Of a DNA stretch of 64,000 bases, positions 1 to 13,427 are shown piece by piece. Each line of letters begins with the position of its first letter. Position 1 is the stretch's first letter. The stretch covers positions 6,513,501-6,577,500 of the forward strand of contig NC_091103.1 in assembly GCF_024713975.1 (NCBI RefSeq), in the 5' to 3' direction. The position numbers and the translations under genes were made by a program. A model generated the notes under the pieces. The model was not told the DNA's origin and searched no databases. It saw only the letters and a program-made list of their open reading frames with translations. This DNA comes from Paralichthys olivaceus (Eukaryota; Chordata; Actinopteri; Pleuronectiformes; Paralichthyidae).

Positions 1-2727
1 AGGGGAAGGAGAGAGAGAGGGAGGAGAGGTGTGGTGAGAACAGAAAAGGGGAGGGAGGAAGAGAGGAGAGGGAAGGAAGAAGAAGAATGGAAGAAGTTGA
101 AGTGTAGAAGGAGCGGAGGGGGCACAGAGGAGTTCATTAAAAATAACATAAAGAATGGGAGGAGAGAGAGAAAACAGACAAAGAGAGAAGCCGAGCGAGA
201 AGCAGAGAGTTGTACAGACTGAGAAAAAAAAAATCTCTTCATGATTCATCATATAGATTCCCCCAGACAGTTGGGATGGTGAAGGCAGGGTAATATTGGA
301 GTCTGCTTCATTTGGTATTCTGTCTTAAGATGTGGTGCTGTGGCTCGCTGGCTGGTTGTTTTGTGGTTCCTCGGCTGTGTTGGCCATGTTTGGATAAGCC
401 CCCCCAACCCTAACTACCACAACCCTCCCCGCCACCCCCAGCCCGACATCCATCCTCACCCTCTATCCATCTCCTGTAGTCTGGTTTTCTTTCTGTTTCT
501 GAAATCTCACAGTAACAAGAACAAGAGGCAATACAACTCAGCAACAGTTTTTACATTCCACAATGATATGAAAACCCAAATGTTGATTCACATAATGCAG
601 TGGTGAATTAACATTTTGCACATACTGATCTTGCTGTGCTATTCCAGGAAAACCTCCTCCTGCACCCAAATGATGCCTTTCACAAGTCTGGTTTGTTTAG
701 AATAAAATTCTAATTGGTAGTTAGCACAAGCAGTGATAGCTACCATGACTGAACTCACAAAGCACCTCCTACAGAAACTCCAACTCCACATCTCAGTGAA
801 AAAAAATACCAGGAAAACAAACAAACAAATGTTTTTTTTCTTTCCTCTTTCTTGATCATTGATCATTTGACATTTCTACATGACAGTGCGGCGCTGACAG
901 ACAGTATAGTGGACCATGTGTGGTTGGGCACAATTCAAACAGGATTTCACAGTCACATTCCCAGCCGGCTCTCTCCCTGGAACAAAATAGGATTAATAAT
1001 TTGCATTTTAACTCTTCATCGACAGAGACACGAGCCGGGCTAAGTGGCTCTTTTTAAGTGTGTATATATCTACACACCACAAAAATTAGGGTATACGGTG
1101 TGTGTGTGTGTGTGTTTGTGTCTATGTGTGATTTCTTTACATACATGATTTATGGGGAGTTTTTGTGTTTGTGCATTTGTGTGTGTGCGTGTGTTTGAAT
1201 GTGTGAGTCTTATTAACATGTGTGTATACTGGCTAAATGTGCACATATCTGCAGGCTGCAGAGCCTGATGGATTGTGTGTGCGTGTGTGTTTGTGTGTCT
1301 GTTTCTGTGGGTCAGTGTGATTACATAGCAGCCATAGATCAAGTTTTATTATGCACCAAAACTCCCTCTGTCCTCTCTCCTTTGCAATGTCATCCCTGCA
1401 CACAAGCTCACGTTGCACACATTCACACAAATGCATGCATCCAGACCCACAATGCACTAGGAGTTACGCAACCTGCTGACTGGACATGAGTGAAAGTAGT
1501 ACTTGTGTGTGTGTGTATAAGGGTGATGGGTGGGGTAGGTTCGGTGGATTCACGAGCAGAAACGAGGAAAAAACAGGGAGAAGAAAGCATGGCACTGGTG
1601 CAGGCATTAGAGTGACAACAGATGGATTGCAGGAAAGAGCTCCAATTTCCTCTCTTTGAGAGTAAAGGGGGAAAAAAATAGATCGACCGAAATAAGGAAA
1701 GGGGAAGCAAAAGAAAAAAATGAAGCACAATGATGCGCAGAGAAGAGATCGAATCAGAGGCAGAGAGAGCAGCAGCAATAATGAGAATGCATGAAAGTGC
1801 AAAGAGGAAGAGGATAGGAGAAAGAGTGAGTGGAGGAAGATCCAAAGGGAGAGAGAATTGGTGGCAGTGACTTTTCATCTGTGACTGACGGTTTCCATCT
1901 GACTGCATCTCTGCCTCTGTGTCTGCATAAAAAAACCTGGAGATGTCTCCTTGAGAATTTGGGATTTGTGACCATTTCGTTTAGAATATGTGCAACATTT
2001 GCATTGTGCTGTATGTAATTCTGTGTGCGTGTTTGTGTGTGTGATTGTGTGTGTGGCTGAACCAGAGTTACAAGGATTTTCCTTCATCACAGTAAAAGAG
2101 AGCAGTTGGGGGATGGGACTGGATTTGGACAGCAAAAGTTATTATGCAAAGGATTGGTTGTAAATCTTTAAGTGTGTGTGTGTGTGTGTGTGTGTACTAT
2201 ATTGTAGTTGTGTGTTTTGGGTGTGTTTGAGTTCTGTGTTTGTGAGCACAGATGGACTTTACTGTACGTGTGTGGTTTTGTTTCATCTGTGTGTGTGTGT
2301 GTGTGTGTACATGCTCTCATTGTAATCGTGTGTTTTTGTGCTGCTCCTGAGAGGCTCTCCTCATTAAGCAGTGAGGCGACAGGAGTGCAGAGTGTGTGTT
2401 TTCACACACCGCTGCTCCGATACAACGAGAGCCACTTTTTTTCACCTCCTTTCCTTCTCTCCCCTTTGTGCCTCCATCTTCCTCCGCTCCTCTTCTCCCT
2501 CTGTTTTTCACCCGTTCTTTCCCCACTTGCCCAATCTGTTTCACCGCGCCTCCTCATTTTTCCTCCACCTTCGTTTCTCCTCCTCATTCTCGCTCCTTCG
2601 TCTACACCTGCTGCACTGGACTGTGTGCTGCCTCCCATAACAGTAACATTGAAAGTGAAAATATTCACACTCAACCTTCCGGGACACCACAGCCTTGATT
2701 AACCAAGTTTCGCATTTTGTGATATCC

Positions 2728-2741
2728 GTAACCATGGCAAC
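2728..2741. promoter_or_regulatory. Perfect RFX X-box (GTNRCC-N2-RGYAAC)
   Basis: The 14-mer GTAACCATGGCAAC matches the palindromic X-box consensus bound by RFX transcription factors at every constrained position. It lies upstream of the visible dpf1 exons. The match is seen directly; function is inferred. A single 14-bp site could arise by chance, but two further X-box-like sites occur in the same 20 kb. Confidence 0.4.
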
Positions 2742-2934
2742 TTTTTTTTTTGTTCACTGACTGAATGGCTTACCTTTATCGAAACAAACAACAGAACTGC
2801 ATATAACAGAAGTAAAAAAGAAGCATTTAAAATAATTTGGAGCAATATACAACCAATCAAAGACCAGACAGAGAGACACAGGAGAAGGGAGATAAAGAGA
2901 CAAGTCAACAGGTAGGGGCATTTGATTGACATGT

Positions 2935-3200
2935 TAGTGTGTGTGTGTGGTCCAGTTCTATCTCATGTTGTCGAGAACGAAATCATTACATTTTATAAGA
3001 TATGTTTTCAGGTAAGGTTTAGGTTAAGGTTAGGTTTCTGTCAAGGTTAGGTTTAGGTCAAGGTTAGGTTTAGGGTTAGGGTTAGGATTAGGTTAGGTAT
3101 TGGTTTGGGTTCAGGTTACGTGATATGGTTAAGTTTAGAGTAAGTCTCCAGGAAATCTATGTAGGTCAATGTAATGTCCTCTAATGTCATGGAGACACAG

Positions 3201-3248
<48 letters not shown>

Positions 3249-3268
3249 GCGTGTGTGTGCGTGTGTGT
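2935..3268 (+). repeat. Degenerate TTAGG-rich dispersed repeat ending in (TG)n
   Basis: A run of imperfect GGTTAGG/GGTTTAGG units (about 3010-3120) is followed by a unique-looking tail with TGTCCTC (about 3174-3180) and then a TG microsatellite (3202-3268). From memory this is the 3' half of a dispersed fish element; a sequence resembling its 5' half (GTGAGGACC, AGTGAGGACATTTTG) lies at 37683-37805. The telomere-like look is therefore probably internal to the element. Confidence 0.5.
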
Positions 3269-5410
3269 TTGCAGGAGGCAGTGGTAATTCCCCTCTGATG
3301 GAAGCGCTAAGTTGATGAGGCTTCCACTGTGGCTAGCCAGAGGAGGAGATTATCGACCAGCCAGAGTCGGGCTGTGGTTTGGTTCCAGGTCAGAGTCTTG
3401 AGGGAGATGGAGGAGAGAGGGGGTATAAGGGGGGAGGAAGAGCAGAGGTTGGTGGGGTAGAGAAAGAGACAGGGCGATGCTGGAGGAAGAAAATGGGGGA
3501 GATGCAGGGTGAGGATAAAGACACCATGCACCCTGCACCCAATCATAGGTTTTTTTCTCCTCTCGCTGCTTTTCTTCATAACACATTGTAAGAAATGTTC
3601 CTCTAATGCCGGTCAGCAATGGTTAGAGAAAACAAACTATTCTAAAGATGCAAATATTCTCTCAGACAGTTGAGATCACTTCACAGTGCAGTCCAAGTTT
3701 TCCTGACTTTTAAAAACCACATTGGCAACTGTGGGCTCAATATGAGAAGCTTAATTTGAATACTTTTGCAGCGCTAATCGCTGTCACTATCCATTTAAAT
3801 CCACACATCTCCAAATGTTATGGTTATTAAAAAAAAAATTCAGACAAGCTGAATGTCATGTCTGTGGGTTGAAAAAAAATGATCCTACTTTGTAAATCTT
3901 AAAGTTAATACCCATTTAATTATCATTGGTGATTTTCTAAGCTTGTGAAAAGCTCATGTTTTGGACATGCACAGTTATTACAGAGCAGAGTAATTTAAAC
4001 AATAGGCAACGTACCCTGGTCCCGCTGCATCTCTGAATCAAAACAGAAGACCTTCTATGATGATGTCGTAAAGCAGCGTGGGATCTTGGGAGTTGTTGTC
4101 CTCAGATTCGACAGTTACGAGTCACCAATACAAGGAAGAAATTGCAGACATGGCTAACTGGCTAACATTGTGTTTTCCCTTCTGCATTCATCATTTGCCC
4201 CTGAACTTGAAGCAGAAATTTGCAAAGCGACGGGTAAAGCTGATATGACGCAATTAAAGTGTGACCAAAATTAAACATGTTCTTACCTTGAATAAAATTT
4301 GAGATTTCTCTGGGTTTGAAAATTGTTGGAAACATTTTGGATAATGCGTGTGCACAAATCAAAAATATATATCACATCTGTGTGATAATTTGTCAAGGAT
4401 TCATCATATATTACATTTTACGTATAAATAGTTAAGCTTTTCAAGTTTCATTGTTTCCTTCCGTTCTTCTTCCTTTTTCTTCTGTCTTTTGTTTCCGGAA
4501 AAACCACAGTTCCTCATATGTTAGGCTTGACCCCCCAATTTTTTTTAAGCGTCACTTAACTGCCCCGTTGAAAGCATTAAAGAAAATAGGAAAATTCATA
4601 AATTGAATACGTGAGAATGTACAATCAGAAAAAGGGAGCTTGCAGAGTGCAAAATAACAATACAAGGTAACGAAGAAGCAGCATGGAGGAGGAAATGAGA
4701 AAAAGTATTATAAAGCAGAGAGGGAGGAAGGATAGGGAAGGGTAGCTGCTGGGGGGGGAGGGGGGGGTGTATGCGTTGTGGGGGTGAGGGATGGGGAGGG
4801 GGTGAGGAGCATTTGAGGATTCATCTCTTGCTGGATAATTCCCAGGAGGATCTCTCTCCAACACTTGAAAGCTGTGAAGTGTGCGGTTCTGCTCATACTC
4901 CTCCTGGTAATTGGAAGAGGAGAGCAGAGGAGGGAGGGAATGTGGGAGGGAGGGAGAGGAGGGTCAGGTAAAGGAGGGAGGTAAAAAAGAGAAGAGGAGG
5001 AGGGAGGATGAAGCAGGTAAGGATTTGGAGACATAGAGGGACAGGGGGAGTGGTAAAGGTATACGAGGGGGTTAGGAAGAAGAGAAAAGCAGAAAAAAAG
5101 CCACCTGACTAGAGCCATCTTTCTTTGTTCGCCCTCTCATTTTTCCCCCCAACCTGGCATATATCTCTTTTATTTTTGCTCATTAGCTCACCCCTCTTTA
5201 TTCCCTTTCTCTCTATCACTGTCCTCATCCCTCCCTCCCTCCCTCTCTCCTTCCCTTAGCCAGCAATGGCGTGTCTGTGGTTGCAGGCAGCTTCTGAAAC
5301 ATGGCCACAGGCGTTTAATCATTGATGGAGTTTTTTTCCTCCGTGCAGGCAGGCCAGCGGGCAGCCCCAGCTCACTCACATGCATCAGGACCTGCTGATT
5401 CACTCTCTGG

Positions 5411-5611
5411 GGCTTCACAAACACATACACACAAGCACACACACACACACACGCACACAGACACACGCACGCACGCACACACACACAGACATGAGTACAA
5501 AAGGTAGAGATGCACGCACATAACAGTAGCACACAGACACAGATAAAATGCAGTCTGTGTGTGTGTGCGTGTATGTGTGTGTGTGTTTGTGTGTGTGTGT
5601 GTTGTGTGTGG
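5411..5611. repeat. Facing (CA)n and (TG)n microsatellites
   Basis: An interrupted CA tract (about 5411-5490) is followed after roughly 65 bp by an interrupted TG tract (about 5557-5611). The two are complementary in opposite orientation and could fold into a long imperfect hairpin in single-stranded DNA or RNA. Confidence 0.7.
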
Positions 5612-7005
5612 CTATCCGCATGTGTACCAATCCCACCAGGGATTGCGAGGCCCAATCAGCAGCAGTGAGCCCAAATAAAAGCAGCGAAGATAAAAGCAAT
5701 TTGTTTGACCAGTACAAGGAGGCAGAGACGTGTTTGTATTGGCTCCAGGCCTGCACACCATATACACCCAGACTCTCTACAGTTTATCCATCCCTCAGCT
5801 AGACTCAGTAAACATCTGGCTGTGTTAGTTTCTTAAAAAGTAAATGTACTCATACAGCTACTGTATGTTTCTACTGTATGACCAGCGTCATTCCAGAGCA
5901 GCTACTTTATTTTGTTCCCTGTTTTGATATGGAGCGGGAACTCTTTATACAGATTTCACATCAGGTTCAATGTCCTGCTCTCAAGCTGTGTAACCCATGT
6001 CAGACGTACAGATGTTGGCGTAACATGTACAGATGTTGGTGATCCATTAAAGCCAATGTTGGTCATCTTGGAAAAGCTTTCAATAGCAGGCTACAATAGT
6101 GTTTCCATCAGGCAGTCATGGCATGGTAACATGCCAAGATAAGATGGTAAACAGGACAAACATTACACCTGGACTGTGTCTGAAATGACTACTACTCCCT
6201 ATATTAAAACATTTTACATAGAACAATTTCAAATGATGCAACCGTCACTTCCCACATGCCACACGTGTCCTTTAGCATCTGTGGGCATGGTTGCTTAGCA
6301 ATATATCCACGAGAGAGCAGCGCAGGGTCTGGAGAGTCTAACAAACTTGGTGACAGTGGAGATTGTTTGTATACGTGGGCGAAGTAACATGATACAGATT
6401 CCTGTAGTTATTTACCATCTTGTAAAGTCTCTTCTCAAAACGTTATTCCACTGTTCAAATGTATTCCTCGTGTCTTATGGTTGTCTCGCTTGAACTATTC
6501 GCTACACTGCCCCCCTCGATCTCTGGTGGTAGTGCTCCGTTTTTTCTTTACGTCTTTGCAGTGAGTGTCCAATTCAGATTATAGACACTTATCGTTTGGC
6601 CTCGTCACTGACAGACTATATGGCTCTTTGCAATGCTGCACAATAGAAGAGCAGATTTCTGAAGGCGCTTTGTTGTGCTTTTTTCACCCAACAAGGACTC
6701 CTAAGTAAAATGGCAGATACTTTGTACTGTGCACCAATGGTTTTGGATGCTCTTCATTGGAAAAAGCTGAAACCAGCAGGTTCACAGGCAAGAGATTATT
6801 GAGAAAGGATGGAGACGTCTGTGTTGAAATAAAACATTGTGAATTTCAGGTGTTGCTGCTTGCTTGTAGCTAAGATCCAGACAACTCACCCTTTTTGGTG
6901 AATTCACTCTTTTTTGCAATAAATCTGTGGCACTGGAAGACTATGAGTACATCATGGGATTGAACAGTGTTACTTTAATTTGATAAGTCTACTTATACTA
7001 GTCTA

Positions 7006-7057
7006 CCAACCTTGTTTTATATATATATATATATACATATATATAAAACAAGGTTGG
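7006..7057. repeat. AT-rich perfect hairpin
   Basis: The arm ccaaccttgttttat (7006-7020) is repeated as its exact reverse complement at 7043-7057. The intervening sequence is a TA repeat that is itself nearly self-complementary, so almost the whole 52 bp can form a cruciform. A second TATATA run follows at 7060-7074. Confidence 0.8.
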
Positions 7058-7364
7058 TTTTATATATATATATAAGTTTCGCATGGTTTTTGCTCAGTGT
7101 AACCCTGTTGAATTTTGCAGGAGCAGGTACATCTTATCATCTCTTTCCCCTCCTCTGTTCTCTGTCTGTCTCTCGTCCTTATTATATTATTCTCTGAGGA
7201 TTAAAGCCAGACCCTGTGGAGTAGAAAGCCAATCTCTCTCTCTCTCTCTCCATTTTCTCCCTCTTTTCCATCAAATTCTCCCTCTCCTCACCCCCTCCCC
7301 TTTCGGCCAAACAAGACTCCACCCTGAAATGGATGGATTAATGACCTCTCTCTCTGTTGCTCAT

Positions 7365-7468
<104 letters not shown>

Positions 7469-7772
7469 CATTAACAGTATCACCTCCAGCAGTAGTATTT
7501 AGTCTTTCTGTGGGATGACTGGGTTGCTATGCATGCCTGTGTATATGTGTGTAGCTTTGTAATCCACTCCATTGTGTTCACTGTTGCTCCGTCCTGTCTG
7601 GTGAGTCATTGTGGAGGACATGTCCACTACATCACATCTGAAGAGAAGAAAGCACAAGTACAGATTCGTCTGCAGTGGTTATGTGATTGTTTCCATTAAA
7701 GTGATTATGCAATCAACAGCAGTAAGACAGGCAGGCAGACCAACAGTCAGACAGACAGAATGACAGAGGGAT

Positions 7773-8001
<229 letters not shown>

Positions 8002-8133
8002 TCTTGCACACACGGCAGTCAGGCAAGGGGAATTTCTCTTGTTAATAATTATTATGAAATGGCTTCACAGCGAGTGCTTGCCACTCCGTGCTCAGCATGA
8101 TGGCAGGTCTGTCCCAGCAGTCAGCAGTCTCCC

Positions 8134-8136
<3 letters not shown>

Positions 8137-8170
<34 letters not shown>
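8137..8170. repeat. (AC)17 microsatellite
   Basis: A pure AC tract in the sequence preceding the first visible dpf1 exon. No coding potential. Confidence 0.9.
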
Positions 8171-8172
<2 letters not shown>

Positions 8173-8742
8173 CTTTCACACGTCATTCTTCAGTTCCTTT
8201 CTTCTTCCAGTATTCACCAGACCTCACGAGCGCCCACTGGACATTCCCCTCTCTCCCTCCTCATCCCCTCCCCTCTCACTTCCTGGGTGAACAGGGTTTT
8301 TGGCAAGTCCCAGGCGCCAGCACCAGCCAGTGCTTGTTTTTACTGAATCAAACAGATGGAAAAAGAGAGAGACAGACAGAGTGTTGTCCCAGCTGGGATG
8401 GTATGCAATCTATAGTGGCAACTGGGAATTAGTTACAGATCTACTTTCTTCTTCTTTGTCTTACATCGTGTTTTACCTCTAATCACTCTCTGTCTCTACA
8501 ATACTGCTGGTGATGTTTCCCTCTTTCTCGACATACCTTGGTGGCTGCTGCTCTGTTGATGTGTTAGGACTTTTATAGACTTTTCCTGTCCAATCTGTCT
8601 TTCTGTCAAGAGATTGTTGCAGCTCCCTCGCTGACTTTACTGAGTTTACACTCTTCATCCCACTCTTCCAGAGCCCAGGAGGGATTAAGCTAAAAATCCC
8701 CATTTTCCTCACCCTCTTCTCTTTTCTTTCTTCTACTTCCAG

Positions 8743-11334
8743 CCAAGAAAGCACCGGACGGCTCAGTGATCGCCAACGGCTACTGCGACTTCTGCCTCGG
8801 AGGTTCAAAGAAGACCGGCTGCCCTGAAGACCTTATCTCCTGTGCAGACTGTGGACGCTCAGGTAGGGCACCGCTGAAGGGGATAATTGGCAGGAGGAAG
8901 GCAGTCCTCTGTTGATGCACATTTTCGAATCACTTCCTTTGTGGAGAATAGATCTACTACATAACTACATGCAAGTTTCACGTAACAAGTAAAATGGATG
9001 GACCATACCAGTGTTTTTTTATTTTTGTTTCAGCCCATCTGCTACTTATCATGTACAGTATACCTAATCGCATCAATAACCCTTTGCTGTAGTGTTTTTA
9101 CATCTTTGTTGTTGCTTGTTGAGCAATTGATTTTATTTTTTTACACAGTTTGAAAATCAATTTGCAGAGAATTGAACCTGACCTGAGATGGTGGCCCTAA
9201 AAGGACAAAATTCATACGGTGAAAGCATAAAGCTTATTTGAGATTCTCCTGATAAATATACAAATAAATATAACCTACATACAGAAGTTAATAAAAACTA
9301 AAATTGCTTATTCAATGAAGTTAGTGAACAAACTAACATCATCTCACACTGTGACTTTAAGTAGTCAGCGAAAAACTGGCCTATCAATAGAGCTGGAATT
9401 GGTAATTACTACCTTGATTGTCTACTGTCCTTATAGGCCACTATACCAAAATTGTAATTCATGCTTTCATTTATGTAATTGATGTTTTGTAGTTGGATTA
9501 TATGCAGATTGATTTTAAAAGTCTGCTGCATTACCATTCAACTATAACATAACTTACAAAACAAAAAGTATTGCATTGTCAACTTATTTTCTACAAGTTG
9601 ATTTTCTTTCTGTGTGTAAAGGAATATGAAGCCTTTGCTTCCTGAAAGGAAGACAACACATTAAAACATCTCAAACAATAAGACATCATTTGGAGAACTG
9701 TGACTGTTGCACTAGATTTCTCTCTGCAAGAGGAATTTCTCTTTGAGACGTGTCAGGAATTAATTCAAATTTGAAGTCTTATTTTGAAAGAATCAACAGC
9801 CAATAATATAGTGATATTTCAGAAACAATGTAATCATCTCATTAATCATTGTTGCAGAAGGATTGGGGACTTTATAAAGTTTTGTACAATGTTGAGCGTG
9901 TGAATTAGTTTAGACAAATCTCATAAAATACAAATTAATATATTCAACAACCTGCATGCAGCTTCCTGTATGTGCAATACACACAATGATACAGCTTGTG
10001 TATTACAGAAGTGCAAAAAACACACTGACTGGTCTTTGTCAAACTCCAGATTTCAAGGTCAGGAATAAACTCACCTTCAATCTGGCTCCTAGTTTCATCT
10101 AAAGAGGTCATGTCCATTGATCACTGTGCTGTCAAACACAGACATTTCTTGGCATTGAAATGTTGAGGGATTCAATAAAATCTTGGTGTGACCTTTTCCA
10201 GCAAAAACACAAAATTGTTTTAAATCTTGTTCCACACCTTTCAATCCTGGATTTTTCTGCATCAGTTTACATTTGTGATATTATAAACCACTGTTTATTT
10301 CTTCTCTCATGTATTACAAGGTACATGAATAAATATGTGGGATATGTATTTTGGTTGTACAGTATATTTTATTGGAGTAGAGTTTAAGTGTGATTTTATG
10401 TGGTTGTATTATTTTATTTGTTTTTCTTTCTGTTTACATGTATACATGCAGAGATTGCAGTGTATATAATGCAGAATTTGTGTATTATTGCATGTACTGT
10501 ATATACTTTCCCCATCTGTTCCTTTTCATCTGAGAAATAAAAAAAGAGAACCAAAAATGATGTATGTGACTTGTACTGAATGGGCTGATGCATGCAAACA
10601 TTGGTATGGTCCTCTTCTTTATATCTTATAATCACTCACAAAGATGAAGGTCAGGCAGTGAGGGTGATGTGATAATTCTATTTATGTTACCATGTAACAG
10701 CAGGTACCAGGAAAAATAACAATAGGAGACATATTTTTTCATTGTCAGTTTGAGTGCACTGCAGTGACACTGTCATTTTGAAAATATTTCCCAGAATCAG
10801 TATTTTTCAGAAATCAAATCACAAATTTATGATATTTCCTGAGACAGCTCCAATTAAACCACGTTTCTTCACCTTTTGCTAAATAACGCAGCTCAATATC
10901 ACAACATCCAAACCTCAAGAAGAATACTGTGCAACATTTCTGTCAAGTAATTTAATTTCATTCATACACACAAAGCACCACTGCTGAAATGTATAAAACA
11001 CACATGTGAACAAACAGATAGATGAACAGATAGAATAAGTGGATAATGGATGACTTTACTCAAAATACAGAAAGTGACAGTGAGCATTGTGTGAATTTGT
11101 GCTTGTGTGTGTGTGTGGGCATGCATGTGTGTGTGCGTGTGTTTGTGTGTGTGTGTGTGTGTGTGCACCCAGGCCACCCATCTTGTCTGCAGTTCACAGT
11201 GAACATGACGGCTGCGGTGAGGACTTATCGCTGGCAGTGCATCGAGTGCAAGTCCTGCAGCCTGTGTGGCACGTCTGAAAATGATGTAGGATCTCACTTT
11301 ATACTACATGTTAACACATGTGGCTGCACACACA

Positions 11335-11387
<53 letters not shown>

Positions 11388-13396
11388 ACACTCATAACAC
11401 CCTGTACATACAGTATATAAAGTTTTAAACAGTCTTGTTGAGCGTGTATGAACAGTGAGTCAGGAGCTGGTTTAGATTCAGAGGATGCGAGAGTGGCTCC
11501 CTCTGGCTGAAGGATGACGTCCATCCACTGAGCTGTACTGTTGCCCAATTAGTCTCCGTGGAATGAAACAGCTTTAAACCTATGAGACAACTTTGAAGAA
11601 AGAATTGTCAACTGAAATAAATGCAGTTTTTTTAAAATCCATGTAGTGTAAGGAGGTAAACAGAGTAAAGCAGAGTCACGGCGCAGAGAGAATTAGGAAC
11701 AATTTCAATGAAGGGAGGTTAGGTCTGCATCTACGTTTATAATTTAAAAATAACCAAGGGGCATATTTGTCACACCTTAACCCTTTGATTTTTATGAACA
11801 CCAACTCATATATTCTAGTATTATACACATGCTCTGTCATCGGCTTTTATTTAAAGTGTCCCACTTCATAATGACATGTTTATCTGAATATTCTCCTCTG
11901 TTCCAGGACCAGCTGTTGTTTTGTGATGATTGTGACAGAGGCTACCACATGTATTGTCTGAGCCCTCCCATGTCTGAACCACCAGAGGGTATGTATAACA
12001 CGGAGCACGAATACAATGCAGCAGAATCCAGACACTGCATACCAGGATCTGTAGTGTTCACACCTGCATGTATTTGGTCCAAGTTTTTTTTAATGTAAAT
12101 AATGACATAACAGCACAGTAGGATGGGAGACAATCAAAACTAGAAGGACACTCAGTAGAGCACATAGCCCAACAGTCGCCTTAAATTCAATCAAGCTGCA
12201 CCAAATTGCACACACTCATAGATATCAGCTTCCTGAAGAAGGACGAATTTTTTTCAATTCATGATTGAATTTCAATGTATTCTTGTTCTCTAACAAATCA
12301 ACAAAAATTAAAAAGTTTGAAAGACACCCTCTTGCAAAATCTCCAAAAAAAAAAAAAAAGAATCCTGCAGCCGCCTCCTGATCCAATTCAGCACCAAAAT
12401 TGAATGAGGTCCTCCCTGACCCATACCACATCATTCCACCAAGTTTCATGGTCAGTCCATCCAATAGTTTTTGCATAATCTTTCTCACAAACAAACCGAC
12501 CGGAGTGAAACCTCAGGCAGAGGTAATGAGGAGAGTCAAAACATGCAATCTGACAAGCTGACTTTAAAAAATGATTTTGAATGTTGTTTGAGCCACCCTC
12601 AGGACTCGTCCCCTCTTTTCCAGTAAAGTGCCTTGAGATAATGTATATTATGATTTGGTGCTATACAAGTAGAATTGATTTGAATTGAATTGAATAAGCC
12701 ATAAGTGGAAATGCTCCCAATGCTGTGTCTGTGATCACAGAACAGGAGCAGGTACATCTGAATTCAGTAGTTATTTCCCTACAATACATAAGATGGCTGC
12801 CTTAGGATGTTTGATGGCATTGCCATGGAAACGGGTATTCCAAAAGATAATCTGTTTCCATGGCAAGAGTGTCACTTGGCTGAACATACAGCAGCAGTGC
12901 CACACGTGTTTAACGCTCGCTAACAGTGTCATGCTCTGCCCACGTATGCAACACTTTTGATTTATGAAAGACATGCACTCAGTTATTTTAGATTTACGCT
13001 TGAACACAGAACGTGAAAGGTTAATGTATAAATATATATATATGTATATAAATATACTGAACTGTGCTTATCGCTCACATTACAAGAAAATACATTACAG
13101 CCGCAATACACACATTCATAAATACATTCTCATTGAAGAGTAAAAAATACTGCAATGAGTGTTGGATTTGAACATCTGTCTCAAGTGGATGTTTAATTAA
13201 TGGTACAAACCACATGCCAAAATCCACAGCAAAGTACTTGTCAAGTCCCCTGCATCTACAAACCACAGGCACAGCATGTGATGTTTCACCACGGGGCTTT
13301 AATTTACAGTGTTACTTAATGCTGTCTGAAATGAGGGATTAATTCACAAGGCTTACAATAGCGGTGATTGAACTGCTGATCTGTGATGTGTGTGTG

Positions 13397-13427
<31 letters not shown>

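Noticed and set aside
3010..3120. Interstitial telomere (TTAGGG-like) array
   Set aside because: The units are irregular (GGTTAGG, GGTTTAGG, GTCAAGG), and the segment looks like part of a common fish dispersed repeat that ends in (TG)n. A fused chromosome end is not needed to explain it.
4708..5118. 136-residue minus-strand frame, Pro/Ser-rich
   Set aside because: It is the translation of a purine/pyrimidine-biased tract with low complexity and no splice context.
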